A stretch of 64,000 nucleotides of DNA from an uncultured Arenicella sp. (GCA_937922925.1 CALAKU010000002.1:1-64000); one strand, 5' to 3'. Numbered from the stretch's first letter, positions 18,147-31,261 are shown. Notes: a model not told the origin generated them from the sequence alone. A program made the numbers and translations.

Positions 18147-18767
18147 CTACCGAGCTTCGTCAAGCTGCTCCGGCAACGAGTTAAGCTCATTTGCCTTATC
18201 CGACGATTCAATTAACTGCTCAAGCGCTTTTTGTTGAAGCTGTTGTTGAACGTTGCCTTGCACCGAGGCGTCTTCGCCCAACTCGTCACGCTGCAAGGAA
18301 TTAGGCAATAGGTCTTCGACAAAATCCATTACCGGAACCAGTTTGGGGATGTGTTTTGACGATTGCCACCACTGCGAATTCTCTAAACCTAAAGCCCGAG
18401 CGACCATCAGCAAGGCCACCGAAATGGCGATACCTCTTACCACGCCAAAGCCTATGCCTAAGACCCGATCAATGCCTTTAATTGGGCCTCGGACAATAAA
18501 CTTGTAAAGAAGATAAGAGATAAAAGCAAAAATAAACAAAGTGCCAATAAACACGGCAGCAAAACCCGCCCACTCTCGAAACTTAGGCGTGGGAATGCGA
18601 ATGTACTGATGAATGAATTCACCCATCTCCACGCAAAACGTAATGCCCAACCAAATCGCCAAAATCCATGAAACCAGCGACAGTGCTTCTTTAATAAAAC
18701 CGCGGAACACGGCGACGATCATCGAAATAACAATAATTGCCGCAATTACCCAGTCAAAACCCGCCAT
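18147..18767 (-). CDS. cvpA: CvpA family inner-membrane protein
   Basis: Four-helix membrane protein named for colicin V production; its exact role is unsettled, and in other bacteria it affects envelope homeostasis. 206 residues with hydrophobic segments at about 4-22, 28-45, 60-82 and 96-118, and a Gln-rich polar tail. The ATG at 18767 (MAGFDWVIAAI) has AGAGG five bases upstream; a GTG six codons earlier is less likely. It precedes purF, as in E. coli and Pseudomonas. Confidence 0.9.
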   Translation of the reverse strand: MAGFDWVIAAIIVISMIVAVFRGFIKEALSLVSWILAIWLGITFCVEMGEFIHQYIRIPTPKFREWAGFAAVFIGTLFIFAFISYLLYKFIVRGPIKGIDRVLGIGFGVVRGIAISVALLMVARALGLENSQWWQSSKHIPKLVPVMDFVEDLLPNSLQRDELGEDASVQGNVQQQLQQKALEQLIESSDKANELNSLPEQLDEAR

Positions 18768-18835
18768 ACTTACCTCTGACACCACATAATTAGTTTTTGG
18801 CTCATCGATTTAATCTGAACTTATTGAATCTACAC

Positions 18836-19702
18836 TTAAGGATAAACACGAACAAAACCATCTTTGCCGGTTTTCGTTTTTAAACGCTGAACTTCGTTAC
18901 TGGCATCTGCACGTTTAGTAAATGGGCCAAGCCACACGCGCATGCCCTTACCTCGATTGGTGTCTACTATGGTGCTGCCAGCATCAAACCCTTGTCGGTT
19001 TAACTCGTTCACCAGTTTAGTGGCTCTCAACTGATAACCCGTCGTTGAAAACAAACCAACCTGCACCACCCAACCAACATCTACCGAGCTTGAGGGCTTG
19101 GTGGGCTCTGCCGGCGAACTGGACTTTGATACTGATTTTGATGCTGGTTTTGCATTCGATGAGGAATTTGCCGATGTGCTTTCGCGTGGCCCTGTCGATG
19201 CTGGAGTATTCGCCGCTACCGAGCCCGAACTAGCTACGGACGGAGTCGATTTCTTGTCTTGCGCCGGTACCGTGGTGGGCGTGGCACTGACCGATGTTTC
19301 TGGCTGTTCTTGTTTAGGCTGAGGCGTAGCCGGTTTACTGGCTTGTTGTGCCTGCTTGCTTGACTCTTGCGAGTCTGTTTGTTCGGATCGATTCGCTTTT
19401 TGCTGATCTGCTTTTTGCTGATCTAAAGGAGTAATTTTAGAGATATAGACGGTTTCTTCTGGTTCATCTTCAAACCCCGTATCAGGGATAAGCGGATTGG
19501 GATCGGAATTATCTGGTACCCGAAGTGGCGCCGACTCGGTGCCCGCTTGTGCATCTTGGGTTGAATCCGAACCACTGGGCGGCCCTAGCATCCACGGCAA
19601 CACCAGCACGCCAAAGAAAATTAACACTGCGGCACCGGTAATACGATGTTTTAAATTAAAGTCCGCCGTGGACTCAGCATTGATTTGATCAACGTTTGCC
19701 AT
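18836..19702 (-). CDS. dedD: SPOR-domain cell division protein, DedD-like
   Basis: Septal-ring protein that binds denuded peptidoglycan through its SPOR domain. 288 residues: cytoplasmic N-terminus, one transmembrane helix (about 23-40), a long Pro/Ser/Thr/Gln-rich periplasmic linker, and a C-terminal SPOR domain (about 208-288, starting WVVQVGLFS). The linker holds a 15-bp tandem duplication (19395-19424) coding DQQKA twice. Between folC and cvpA, the expected order. Confidence 0.9.
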   Translation of the reverse strand: MANVDQINAESTADFNLKHRITGAAVLIFFGVLVLPWMLGPPSGSDSTQDAQAGTESAPLRVPDNSDPNPLIPDTGFEDEPEETVYISKITPLDQQKADQQKANRSEQTDSQESSKQAQQASKPATPQPKQEQPETSVSATPTTVPAQDKKSTPSVASSGSVAANTPASTGPRESTSANSSSNAKPASKSVSKSSSPAEPTKPSSSVDVGWVVQVGLFSTTGYQLRATKLVNELNRQGFDAGSTIVDTNRGKGMRVWLGPFTKRADASNEVQRLKTKTGKDGFVRVYP

Positions 19703-19783
19703 TTACTTAACTTGCCATTACCTAATTTGCCATTTTATAAAAAGGCCCAAAAAGAACCAGAGACAACAACGCATCGTACAAGG

Positions 19784-21052
19784 TTAAGAAGCCTTGCCGC
19801 GATGGGCAATTATATCACCAACAATATGGAAGGAACCAAAAACCACCAAACAGTCATTGATTGTTAACTGAGCCATTGCCACGTCATAGGCTGCCTCCAC
19901 TTTTTCGAAGCACTGACTTGACGCATTGCTTGGCAGCAACGCGTCGATCTGAGCAGCCGAGGCACCACGTTCATTGTGAATGCTCGCAAGAAACCAGGTG
20001 TCAACAAGTCTAAACATATGAGCCAAGCTGGCGTGTATATCTTTATCCCCTAACATTCCGCAGACCGCATAACAAGTGCCTGAATGTTGTTGAATCTTAG
20101 ACTCAACAAAATCAGCGAGCCGCTCTAATGAGGCTTGATTGTGCGATACATCAACGATAACCAAGGGCGACTCTTGCACAATCTGGCATCGCCCCGGCAG
20201 GCGCGCGGCCCCTAAACCAACCGCCAAATCAGTTGCGCTTACGGCGTGACGTTGTTGCAAACATTCAATCGCCATTAATGCACCGGCGGCATTGTCGATT
20301 TGATGCCCGCTTTGATCAAACGGCAAGGGTAAATCTCGATAATTGGTATTTTCGGTGAACCAATGCCACGTATCGGTTTGACCACCCTCTTGCACCTGAA
20401 ATTCTTGATTGCGCTGCCAAACATGCGCTCCGATCTCTTTGGCTCTGGGTAGTAATGTTTCGGGAGGTTCAGCACTGGCAACAACCAAGGGCCGCTTAGG
20501 CCGGGCAATACCGATTTTCTCGAGGGCAATATCATTGACATCTTCGCCCAACCAAGCGGTGTGGTCTTTAGAGATGTTGGTCACGACTGCAACGTCGGCG
20601 TCTAAAATATTTACCGCATCCAATCGCCCTCCCAGCCCTACTTCCATAATGAAAATATCTAACTCAGCTTGCACAAACAAATCGATTGCGATTAGGGTTC
20701 CGAATTCAAAAAAAGTAAGGCCTATCTCGCCACGCACAGATTCGATACGCTCAAACGAAGCCAGCAATTTCGAATCGACAACAGCTTGGCGATTTATCTC
20801 ATAGCGTTCATTAAAACGAACCAAATGCGGCGAAGTGTATTTACCCACAGAGTAACCCGCACCACTGTAAATACTGGCCAACATCTCTGCCGTGCTGCCT
20901 TTGCCATTGGTACCGGCTATCGTAATCACGGTCGACGAAACGCCTTCGGGATACAGCAATTGATAAACTTGCCGCACGCGTTCAAGACTCAGATCTATGG
21001 AACGCGCGTGCAGCGTTTGGATGTAGTCAATCCATTCTGGCAAACTTTTCAT
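19784..21052 (-). CDS. folC: Dihydrofolate/folylpolyglutamate synthase
   Basis: Bifunctional Mur-ligase-fold enzyme that makes dihydrofolate from dihydropteroate and adds glutamates to folates. The ATP-binding P-loop is TIAGTNGKGSTAE, then YTSPHLVRFNER, and EVGLGGRLDAVN carries the metal/folate site. 422 residues from this ATG. An alternative TTG at 21088 overlaps the trpF stop by four bases (coupling) and would add 12 residues; neither has a clear ribosome site. accD, normally between trpF and folC, is absent. Confidence 0.94.
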   Translation of the reverse strand: MKSLPEWIDYIQTLHARSIDLSLERVRQVYQLLYPEGVSSTVITIAGTNGKGSTAEMLASIYSGAGYSVGKYTSPHLVRFNERYEINRQAVVDSKLLASFERIESVRGEIGLTFFEFGTLIAIDLFVQAELDIFIMEVGLGGRLDAVNILDADVAVVTNISKDHTAWLGEDVNDIALEKIGIARPKRPLVVASAEPPETLLPRAKEIGAHVWQRNQEFQVQEGGQTDTWHWFTENTNYRDLPLPFDQSGHQIDNAAGALMAIECLQQRHAVSATDLAVGLGAARLPGRCQIVQESPLVIVDVSHNQASLERLADFVESKIQQHSGTCYAVCGMLGDKDIHASLAHMFRLVDTWFLASIHNERGASAAQIDALLPSNASSQCFEKVEAAYDVAMAQLTINDCLVVFGSFHIVGDIIAHRGKAS

Positions 21053-21084
21053 TTTTTGTTGATCTGTATGCACAATAAACCCGC

Positions 21085-21708
21085 TCAACCGAGATGCTTA
21101 ATGTTCTCAAGAGCGGTTGCCAACAATCCCAGGTTTTTACGCCCCGGCGCATTCTCCAAACCACTGTTTAGATCAACTGCCCAAGGGCTGAATACCTTGA
21201 TCGACTGAGCGACATTCTCTGCATTTAAGCCGCCCGCCAAAATTAAAGGTTTTGGGCTTGATTTTGGCCACACCGACACGTCGAGCCGATGGCCAGTGCC
21301 ACCATAAAGACCGTTTACATAAGGGTCGACCAACAGGGCTTTGGCATCAGCAAAGCAGTGAGACAAACGCTGTGATTCCTCTGCGGTCTTAGGGCGAATC
21401 GCTTTAATAAAAGGCTTGCTGAGTGCAGCACCAACCGCATTGCTTTCATCGCCATGCAGTTGAACATAGTCTAGCCCTATCTGTTCAACCAAATTATCAA
21501 TATGAGATGCACTTGCGTTAACCACCACGCCGACCAGTTTGACTGAATCAGGCACGACGTCTCGAATCGCTTGAGCAGCGGCCACGTCTATCACGCGAGG
21601 GCTGTTGGCATGCAAGATCATGCCAATCGCATCGACACCCAAATCACACGCAGCTTTCGCCTCGTTAGCTCGAGTCATACCGCACACTTTTACATAAACT
21701 TTAGACAT
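21085..21708 (-). CDS. trpF: Phosphoribosylanthranilate isomerase
   Basis: TIM-barrel enzyme of tryptophan synthesis converting PRA to CdRP. 207 residues, with the catalytic Cys early in VKVCGMTR (Cys9) and the phosphate-binding ILAGGLNAENV near the C-terminus. Not fused to trpC. Upstream of folC and overlapping or abutting it. No other trp gene is in the window. Confidence 0.95.
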   Translation of the reverse strand: MSKVYVKVCGMTRANEAKAACDLGVDAIGMILHANSPRVIDVAAAQAIRDVVPDSVKLVGVVVNASASHIDNLVEQIGLDYVQLHGDESNAVGAALSKPFIKAIRPKTAEESQRLSHCFADAKALLVDPYVNGLYGGTGHRLDVSVWPKSSPKPLILAGGLNAENVAQSIKVFSPWAVDLNSGLENAPGRKNLGLLATALENIKHLG

Positions 21709-21744
21709 TCTTTTTTGCTAGCCAGCTAAGCAGTAAGTCCGAAA

Positions 21745-21780
21745 CCTTACCCAACACCTTACCCAACACCTTACCTAAAA
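21745..21780. repeat. Three tandem 12-bp repeats between truA and trpF
   Basis: Units ccttacccaaca (21745-21756), the same again (21757-21768) and ccttacctaaaa (21769-21780), in a 100-bp spacer. No palindrome and no role is evident. Confidence 0.85.
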
Positions 21781-21808
21781 CCCGTAACTAAAACCTCGCC
21801 CTAATACT

Positions 21809-22594
21809 CTAGGCCCAATACTGTACCTGTCGGAGTTGGCTCGGCAGCGCAAACTCCGATGGATAGTCAACACCCACTAAATATAAACCATTTGCAGGCG
21901 CGGTAACGCCCGCTTTTGTGCGATCTCTTAAAGCCAAAACCTCGCCGAGCCATGCCGCAGGATACTTGCCACTGCCGACCGCAATTAAACAGCCCGCGAT
22001 GTTACGGACCATGTGCTGAAGAAAAGCATTGGCCTTGATGTCAAACCAAATCCAATCACCTTGATGAGATAGTTTGAACTGGCTCACGGTTCTGACTGGC
22101 GAATGCGCCTGACAGCCAGCCGCGCGAAAGGAAGTAAAATCGTGTTCGCCTAAGAGCGATTGCCCCGCTACTTGCATCGCTTCCACATCTAAGTCGTAAT
22201 AAACGTGGGTAAGTTGTTGCCGCAAAATGGCAGAGTTGACTCGATTATTGAAAATAACGTAACGATATTGACGCGCTTGAGCTGAGAACCTCGCGTGAAA
22301 ATCATCGCTCACGGGCACCAACCACTGCACCCTAACGTCTTTGGGAAGAAAGCGGTTACAACCGCGCAACCATGCAGTTATGTCACGCTCGGCATCGCTG
22401 ATAAAATGCACGACTTGGTGAGTCGCATGCACTTTCGCATCGGTGCGACCCGCGGTAATCAATTGGATGTCTTCGTTCGCAACCTTGCTAAGCGCCGCTT
22501 CAAGCGTTTGTTGCACTGTGCGCACATCGTGTTTTTGCGCTTGCCAACCATTGAATTGCGACCCATCGTATTCTACACAAGCGGCATAGCGCAT
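21809..22594 (-). CDS. truA: tRNA pseudouridine(38-40) synthase
   Basis: Makes pseudouridine at positions 38-40 of the tRNA anticodon arm. Catalytic Asp52 lies in the AGRTDAKVHA motif. 261 residues from the ATG at 22594 (MRYAACVEYDG), which is the family N-terminus. A longer frame would begin inside the fimV terminator hairpin. A GGAA site lies upstream. Standard fimV-truA-trpF order. Confidence 0.95.
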   Translation of the reverse strand: MRYAACVEYDGSQFNGWQAQKHDVRTVQQTLEAALSKVANEDIQLITAGRTDAKVHATHQVVHFISDAERDITAWLRGCNRFLPKDVRVQWLVPVSDDFHARFSAQARQYRYVIFNNRVNSAILRQQLTHVYYDLDVEAMQVAGQSLLGEHDFTSFRAAGCQAHSPVRTVSQFKLSHQGDWIWFDIKANAFLQHMVRNIAGCLIAVGSGKYPAAWLGEVLALRDRTKAGVTAPANGLYLVGVDYPSEFALPSQLRQVQYWA

Positions 22595-22638
22595 AACGGT
22601 TTCCGACTTATCCAAGGTTTGTTTCGAGTGATTACAAG

Positions 22639-22668
22639 AAGAGCCCGAAGGTATCCCCACGGGCTCTT
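22639..22668 (-). terminator. Intrinsic terminator after fimV
   Basis: AAGAGCCCG and CGGGCTCTT form a perfect 9-bp stem (22639-22647 / 22660-22668) around a 12-base loop. The T-tract is short on the minus strand (TTCTT), so termination may be partial and truA may be reached by read-through. Confidence 0.65.
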
Positions 22669-22705
22669 TTACTTAAAACGAGCTGAGCTGCGCTAGGTGA
22701 CGCGT

Positions 22706-25700
22706 CTAACTAATCGATTTAAGCAATTCTTTTGCTTCGTCCATAACATCACTGTCATTTGAATCATTAGCCACTAACTCATTCAAGATTCGGCGAGCTC
22801 CGTCTTCGTCGCCCAAGTCGACAAAAACCTTGGCTAGCTCATACTGCGTTCTGGCTTCGTCGTAACCAGAATCAATTTCTAGATCACTCACCTCTTGAAC
22901 TTCGCGCAGGTCGCGTTCGCCATCATCGTCGTCAAAGCTAATCTCTTCATCTAATGGGGCGGCGCTAAAATCAAGCACCTCTTCATTATCGAGATCAATT
23001 TCAATGACACTGCTTTCTTCTTCGCTCACTAGTTGAACAACATTGTCCACATCAACCGTTAAGTCTTTTGGTGCATCATCGACACCAAGGTTCAGGGCAT
23101 CAATCTCGACTTCATCTAACTCACTGATTTCACTGCCGCCGTCATCAAAGTTAATCAACTCAATGGGGTCTGCTTCATCGCCACTTTCAGATGAATTGAT
23201 GGCATCAACGGCATCCTCAAGGGTAGAGTTTGAGAGCTCTAATGGCGCATCGTCTTCCGGGCTTTCGTCAGCGATGTCTTCAACTGAAGCGGCCTCAGAG
23301 CTATCTTCCTCAGGAGTCGTCAAAACTTCTGAGATATCATCGCCTTCGACTGAGATTTCTGAGTTCATATCGACGGCGTTGACTAATTCTACGCCAGAGG
23401 TTGAAAACAACGGGTTGGCTGGAGATAGCTCTTGCCCCATTTGAACAATTTCTTGCCAGGGCTCAGCGCCAATTTCACCGCCGGAATAAAGCTCTTCTGC
23501 TACGCGTTCGAAACCTTCTACATTTCGATTCTTGTGGTACAGACCCAGCAACTTTTGTTTGATATCGAGGCGATCTGGTTGGCTGGCTATGCCATCAAGC
23601 AGCACCTCTTCGGCCTGTTCGTCTCGACCGTAGGCAATGTATACGTCAGCCTCAGCAACCGGATCAACTTCGTCAGCTTGAACGACGGCATCAGAATCGC
23701 TGTAGACTGTCAAAAAGGAGGTTTCTTTATCTGGATTCTCGGCAACACTCTCAACGCTAGCGCTCTGCGTAGCCGACAACGATGCCGCGTCGCTGGAATG
23801 CTGCGTCGTGTCCTGAGTCTGCGAGTTACTTTCTATAGAAAGCATGCTGATCTCAAACTCTTCGTCTGCACGTCGCCGACGAATAAAAAATAAGGCGATG
23901 AACGCCAACAACAAAGCACCCACACCGGCTATGATTTTGCCGACACCACTGGAGGTGACGGATTCGATCAGACCTGCAAAAAAGCCAGTTGGCTCGGGCG
24001 CTGATGATTGAGTCGACGCAGTCGTACTAGGGGCTGCGGCTGGCGCAACCTCGGTGTCGCTCAAATCGCTTTCGACTGAATCGCCTGCGTCGCTGCCGCC
24101 GTCAAGCGCAGCTAAAAGGTCGTCGTCTTCTAAAGCTTCACCTTCGGCTAGCGATTCTGACGAATCGTCGAGAAACTCCTCTATCGAGCCATCACCCTCT
24201 TCGCCGGCTTGGTCTGTATCGCCCACAACGTCAGACAGCAAAGAATCCAATTCATCTTCTTGCGAATCAACGCCAATGTTATCTAGTGCGGAGTCTTCTG
24301 CGAACGCTAACTCATCGGTGTTTTGCTGAGCTAAGGTGGCCTCAACTTGAGCTAAACCGCTGTTCTCCACCCCCAACTCTAGCAGCCGATTCATATCAGC
24401 CAATTGGCCTTCTAATATCGAGATTCTTTCCGACAATTCTTGGTTTTCAAGCTCACTGGACGCTAGCGAGGTCTCGAGCTGAGTGATTTCGCTGCGCAAT
24501 GCTAATACTTCGCCTTCTCGATTACCGCCTTGATCGGCGTTAACCAAATTGCTTTGCTCTGACGAGGAGCCTACTTGGAAGCTGTCGCTCGTGGTTGACG
24601 AGCCAGAGCTGTCGCTGTCTTGGTCATCGAAGCTGGAGCCAAAATTGTAGTTATCATCACTGACGCTAACCGCTGAATCCGACCCGCTGTTTAGTAGAGA
24701 TGGGTCCCATGCCGACAACTGATCTCGGAAAAATCCACGAGCCTCAACAATGTCTACTGCCCGAATCGCATCAAGATCGCCGACTCTAAGCACCGAACCA
24801 GCTATTAAACCATTGATATTATTGTCAATAAATGATTCTGAGTTCTCTTCGAACAACACCTTCATGATTTGGTAGATGCTCAAGTCAGGGAATTGTTTTT
24901 GTAATTCTTGCGCAATCAAACTCAAAGATTCGCCGCGCACTACTGGGCCATATTGAGCATCCGTCGCGCTTTGCTGCGCAGCCGATGAATCAATGCTTAA
25001 GTCTTCTGAGAACTGCGATTCTCCCAGATCGTCGCTAGCGGTATCACCAACTTGCTCATCGTCAACAATATCGGAAACTTGACCCTCACTTTGCGGCTCG
25101 AATGGCTGGTCGTCGCTAACATAACGTTCATCAGTGCCGACAAATTTTGGCTCTGAGACAGCTTGTGGTGCCTCGGCCGCGTAAACTGGCGGGTCAATAA
25201 GCGCCGTATACTCGCGCAAAAAACTGCCGCCCGACCACTCGACACGAATCAAAAAATGGATGAACGGCTCTTTGATGATGACATCGTTGCTGGTGACTCG
25301 CAGTAAGGGCTGAGGCCCAAGTTGATCAACAACAACCCCGATGTCGGCCAAATAGGCTGGGTAATCTATTCCCAAACTCTCAAAATCTGAGCGCGGGGCG
25401 ATCACTGCCGTTAAGGTGTCTAAATCATCGCCGGGGCTGACATTGAGCGTGATTGCGCCGTTTAAGGGCTGATCTAAATTTGATTTAATTTCGAGCGAGC
25501 CCAAACCTAAAGCGAAACTGGCGGAGCTAAACAGCGTGCTCAGCACAAACGTGGCACTAAGGATTGCCGCATTAAAAAATCCACTTGATCTCGTTCCGCC
25601 CACGCTCATTTCCCCCAATCTTGGGAGCGAGGCTTGGGGCTGATTGTTCAATAGATCGCACTGTATCGCTTCACCATTTCTCGAAAAACAGTGCTGGCGA

Positions 25701-25741
25701 GCTAAGCTAAGCTGACGCAATGACCTAGGTAGGTATGCCAT
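22706..25741 (-). CDS. fimV: FimV/HubP-type pilus and polar hub protein
   Basis: Large inner-membrane protein needed for type IV pilus assembly and polar organisation in relatives. 1011 residues: hydrophobic signal segment (about 55-77), the FimV N-terminal region (GLGSLEIKSNLDQPLNG), a LysM peptidoglycan-binding domain (about 262-327), a coiled coil (about 415-455), a transmembrane helix (about 597-618) followed by RRRR, then a very acidic cytoplasmic part with a C-terminal TPR-like FimV domain (about 957-1007). GGAG five bases before the first ATG supports a start that gives an unusually long n-region. An internal ATG at 25609 would give a normal signal peptide. Confidence 0.92.
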   Translation of the reverse strand: MAYLPRSLRQLSLARQHCFSRNGEAIQCDLLNNQPQASLPRLGEMSVGGTRSSGFFNAAILSATFVLSTLFSSASFALGLGSLEIKSNLDQPLNGAITLNVSPGDDLDTLTAVIAPRSDFESLGIDYPAYLADIGVVVDQLGPQPLLRVTSNDVIIKEPFIHFLIRVEWSGGSFLREYTALIDPPVYAAEAPQAVSEPKFVGTDERYVSDDQPFEPQSEGQVSDIVDDEQVGDTASDDLGESQFSEDLSIDSSAAQQSATDAQYGPVVRGESLSLIAQELQKQFPDLSIYQIMKVLFEENSESFIDNNINGLIAGSVLRVGDLDAIRAVDIVEARGFFRDQLSAWDPSLLNSGSDSAVSVSDDNYNFGSSFDDQDSDSSGSSTTSDSFQVGSSSEQSNLVNADQGGNREGEVLALRSEITQLETSLASSELENQELSERISILEGQLADMNRLLELGVENSGLAQVEATLAQQNTDELAFAEDSALDNIGVDSQEDELDSLLSDVVGDTDQAGEEGDGSIEEFLDDSSESLAEGEALEDDDLLAALDGGSDAGDSVESDLSDTEVAPAAAPSTTASTQSSAPEPTGFFAGLIESVTSSGVGKIIAGVGALLLAFIALFFIRRRRADEEFEISMLSIESNSQTQDTTQHSSDAASLSATQSASVESVAENPDKETSFLTVYSDSDAVVQADEVDPVAEADVYIAYGRDEQAEEVLLDGIASQPDRLDIKQKLLGLYHKNRNVEGFERVAEELYSGGEIGAEPWQEIVQMGQELSPANPLFSTSGVELVNAVDMNSEISVEGDDISEVLTTPEEDSSEAASVEDIADESPEDDAPLELSNSTLEDAVDAINSSESGDEADPIELINFDDGGSEISELDEVEIDALNLGVDDAPKDLTVDVDNVVQLVSEEESSVIEIDLDNEEVLDFSAAPLDEEISFDDDDGERDLREVQEVSDLEIDSGYDEARTQYELAKVFVDLGDEDGARRILNELVANDSNDSDVMDEAKELLKSIS

Positions 25742-25913
25742 ATAAACTCCAGATTTTTGAGACTATCGTAAACCCCAATTGGCTCGGTCGTGAATGCAGA
25801 AATGTAAGCCCCCAACCCTGAATGGCTTTTCTACCTGCAAAACGAAGACCTAGCGAGGCTTACCGAATCGTGTTCAAAGATTTTTTTTAATAGTTTTAGG
25901 TAGTTAGAAAATT

Positions 25914-25943
25914 ATTGTAACAACTTACATCAGTTTTAAGCAA
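25914..25943 (-). promoter_or_regulatory. Candidate sigma70 promoter for fimV
   Basis: Minus-strand TTGCTT (25943-25938), 18-bp spacer, TACAAT (25919-25914), in the AT-rich 280-bp spacer between asd and fimV. No gene is visible in the spacer. Confidence 0.35.
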
Positions 25944-26021
25944 ATGACTTGTCCAATAAAAAGCAATAATCTCTTGACACTCTGTCTAGCGAATCAGGCG
26001 TCTTAATCTTTATTTTGTGAG

Positions 26022-27056
26022 CTAGAGATAGTCTTTTACTAAACATTCAGCGATTTGCACGCTATTGGTTGCCGCGCCTTTGCGGACATTGTCCGCTACA
26101 ACCCACAGATTAATGCCATTGGCATGGCTTATATCTTCGCGAATTCGTCCAACGTAAACAGGATCTTGCCCTGCGGAATCGGTGACCGCGGTGGGATAAC
26201 CGCCGTCTTCGTGCTCATCAATTACGGTAACGCCCGGTGCTTTTTCCAGCAAAGCACGCACTTCTTCGGCGGATATCTTAGACCGCGTCTCGATATGACA
26301 CGCCTCGGAATGCCCATAGAAAACGGGTATCCGAACACAAGTGGGGTTTACCTCTATTGACTCATCCCCCATTATTTTCTTTGTTTCCCACACCATTTTC
26401 ATTTCTTCTTTGGTGTAGCCATTGTCCATAAATTTATCGATTTGTGGCAAGGCGTTAAAGGCGATTTGCTTGGGGTAGACCTCAGCTTTTGCAGGCTGGC
26501 CGTTTAATAAGCTTGCTGTTTGCCCAGCCAGCTCTTCAATCGCGGGCTTACCCGTGCCTGATACGGCTTGATAAGTGGCCACATTAATTCGACTGATTCC
26601 GACCGCATCTTGAATTGGCTTGAGCGCCACCAACATTTGAATGGTTGAACAGTTTGGATTCGCAATGATATTCGTGGCCTTATAGTCGGCGATAGCGTGG
26701 GCATTCACTTCCGGCACAACTAATGGTTTGTCGTCGTCGTAGCGAAAGTGCGAGGTGTTGTCTACCACAACACAACCCGCTGCCGCGGCGATGGGCGCGT
26801 AGTGCGCGGAAATAGAACCGCCAGCCGAAAAAAGGCCAATATCGGCTTGGCTGAAATCGAAATCGGCCAAATTTTGAACCCGAATATTGCGCCCTTTAAA
26901 CGGAATGCTTGCGCCCGCCGAACGTTCGCTGGCCAACAAAAAGAGTTGATCAACTGGGAAATCGCGTTCCGCCAGCACTTCGACCAGCGTCTCACCAACG
27001 GCCCCAGTGGCACCGACGATCGCAATATTAAAAAGACGCTTACTTGAATCCGTCAT
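26022..27056 (-). CDS. asd: Aspartate-semialdehyde dehydrogenase
   Basis: NADPH-dependent reduction of aspartyl phosphate, feeding lysine, threonine, methionine and diaminopimelate. NADP-binding GATGAVG at 15-21, catalytic Cys136 in NPNCSTIQ, and the VSGTGKPA loop. 344 residues from ATG 27056; the longer frame adds 44 residues unlike the family. Its product is the DapA substrate (8.6 kb). Upstream of fimV, as in Pseudomonas. Confidence 0.96.
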   Translation of the reverse strand: MTDSSKRLFNIAIVGATGAVGETLVEVLAERDFPVDQLFLLASERSAGASIPFKGRNIRVQNLADFDFSQADIGLFSAGGSISAHYAPIAAAAGCVVVDNTSHFRYDDDKPLVVPEVNAHAIADYKATNIIANPNCSTIQMLVALKPIQDAVGISRINVATYQAVSGTGKPAIEELAGQTASLLNGQPAKAEVYPKQIAFNALPQIDKFMDNGYTKEEMKMVWETKKIMGDESIEVNPTCVRIPVFYGHSEACHIETRSKISAEEVRALLEKAPGVTVIDEHEDGGYPTAVTDSAGQDPVYVGRIREDISHANGINLWVVADNVRKGAATNSVQIAECLVKDYL

Positions 27057-27102
27057 AACAATTAAATTTAAATGTAATTTCTTAGCAAAGCTGACAAGGC
27101 GT

Positions 27103-27131
27103 TTGACACCTTTGCGGTTAATCGATAACTT
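27103..27131 (+). promoter_or_regulatory. Weak promoter candidate upstream of the 27.3-kb gene
   Basis: Consensus TTGACA (27103-27108), 17-bp spacer, then TAACTT (27126-27131), which is a poor -10. A second TTGACA lies at 27178 with no well-spaced -10. The 288-bp divergent spacer holds no other recognisable feature. Confidence 0.25.
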
Positions 27132-27344
27132 AGTTTCTAATGAGGGTTTTAGCCTCGATTGATGTTTCCAAAAGAGTTTGACAAGCAATGCTTGGCAAAC
27201 AAGTTAGAATACCGCGATAAACGAGAACACTATTAGCTTATCGGTTTGATATAAAACGGCTGAACATAACTGAAAGTCGCTGAAAATCGAGAGTTTAAGC
27301 ACAGCTGGGCGATGTTAGCACTGCTTAGTAATCAGACAAAGGTC

Positions 27345-27830
27345 ATGAGTAAGCAATTTGTAAAAAAAAGGGCTAATTCCATTAAATCGAGAGAGAGCTT
27401 CTTGGGTTTTTGGCATTTGGTCGCCACTTGCTTGGGCGATGGCCGCTTACGTATTCTGAAAAACGCGGAAGCCTTAGAGCAATTACTCGCACCGAATAGC
27501 GATCATCGTGATTTTTTGCGCGACATCATCATTACCTCGTACTTCGAATGCGACTGCTGCAGCCTGGACGATTCTGTTGATGTAAACACCATTCTTGATG
27601 TGCTTGGCGAGGCGGCCTATGAACTGCAAGCCCGCAACGCCGACGATCTTTTGGACATCGAACTACTTGAAGAAATTGCCTATCACATTCAGCAACACTT
27701 TCCCCACAAGATTAAGCTCCCAGAGTCTGTTCTACCGAGTAAGCACGACAAAGCGAGTGCAAAAAAACGCCATGCTGCAGTCTACTCTTTAAACGACAGA
27801 CGAATTCGACAAGCAAACGCCAAACTCTGA
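27345..27830 (+). CDS. Unrecognised protein with ECDCC motif
   Basis: 161-residue protein that I do not recognise. The N-terminus is basic (MSKQFVKKRANSIKSRESF). A central FECDCCSLDD segment holds three closely spaced Cys, which could bind metal. The rest looks helical and acidic (AAYELQARNADDLLDIEL), with a basic C-terminal tail. No signal peptide or membrane helix. AAAGG lies just two bases before this ATG; another ATG at 27312 has no better site. Codon use looks ordinary. Divergent from asd, convergent with ligA. Confidence 0.6.
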   Translation: MSKQFVKKRANSIKSRESFLGFWHLVATCLGDGRLRILKNAEALEQLLAPNSDHRDFLRDIIITSYFECDCCSLDDSVDVNTILDVLGEAAYELQARNADDLLDIELLEEIAYHIQQHFPHKIKLPESVLPSKHDKASAKKRHAAVYSLNDRRIRQANAKL

Positions 27831-27904
27831 ATCAGGCTGGCTAAAAGAACTGATAGGGATAAAGCGTTATTTGAAACACGGACTTCCAGAACGTATAAAA
27901 CGAA

Positions 27905-31251
<3,347 letters not shown>

Positions 31252-31261
31252 TAACGCTCTC

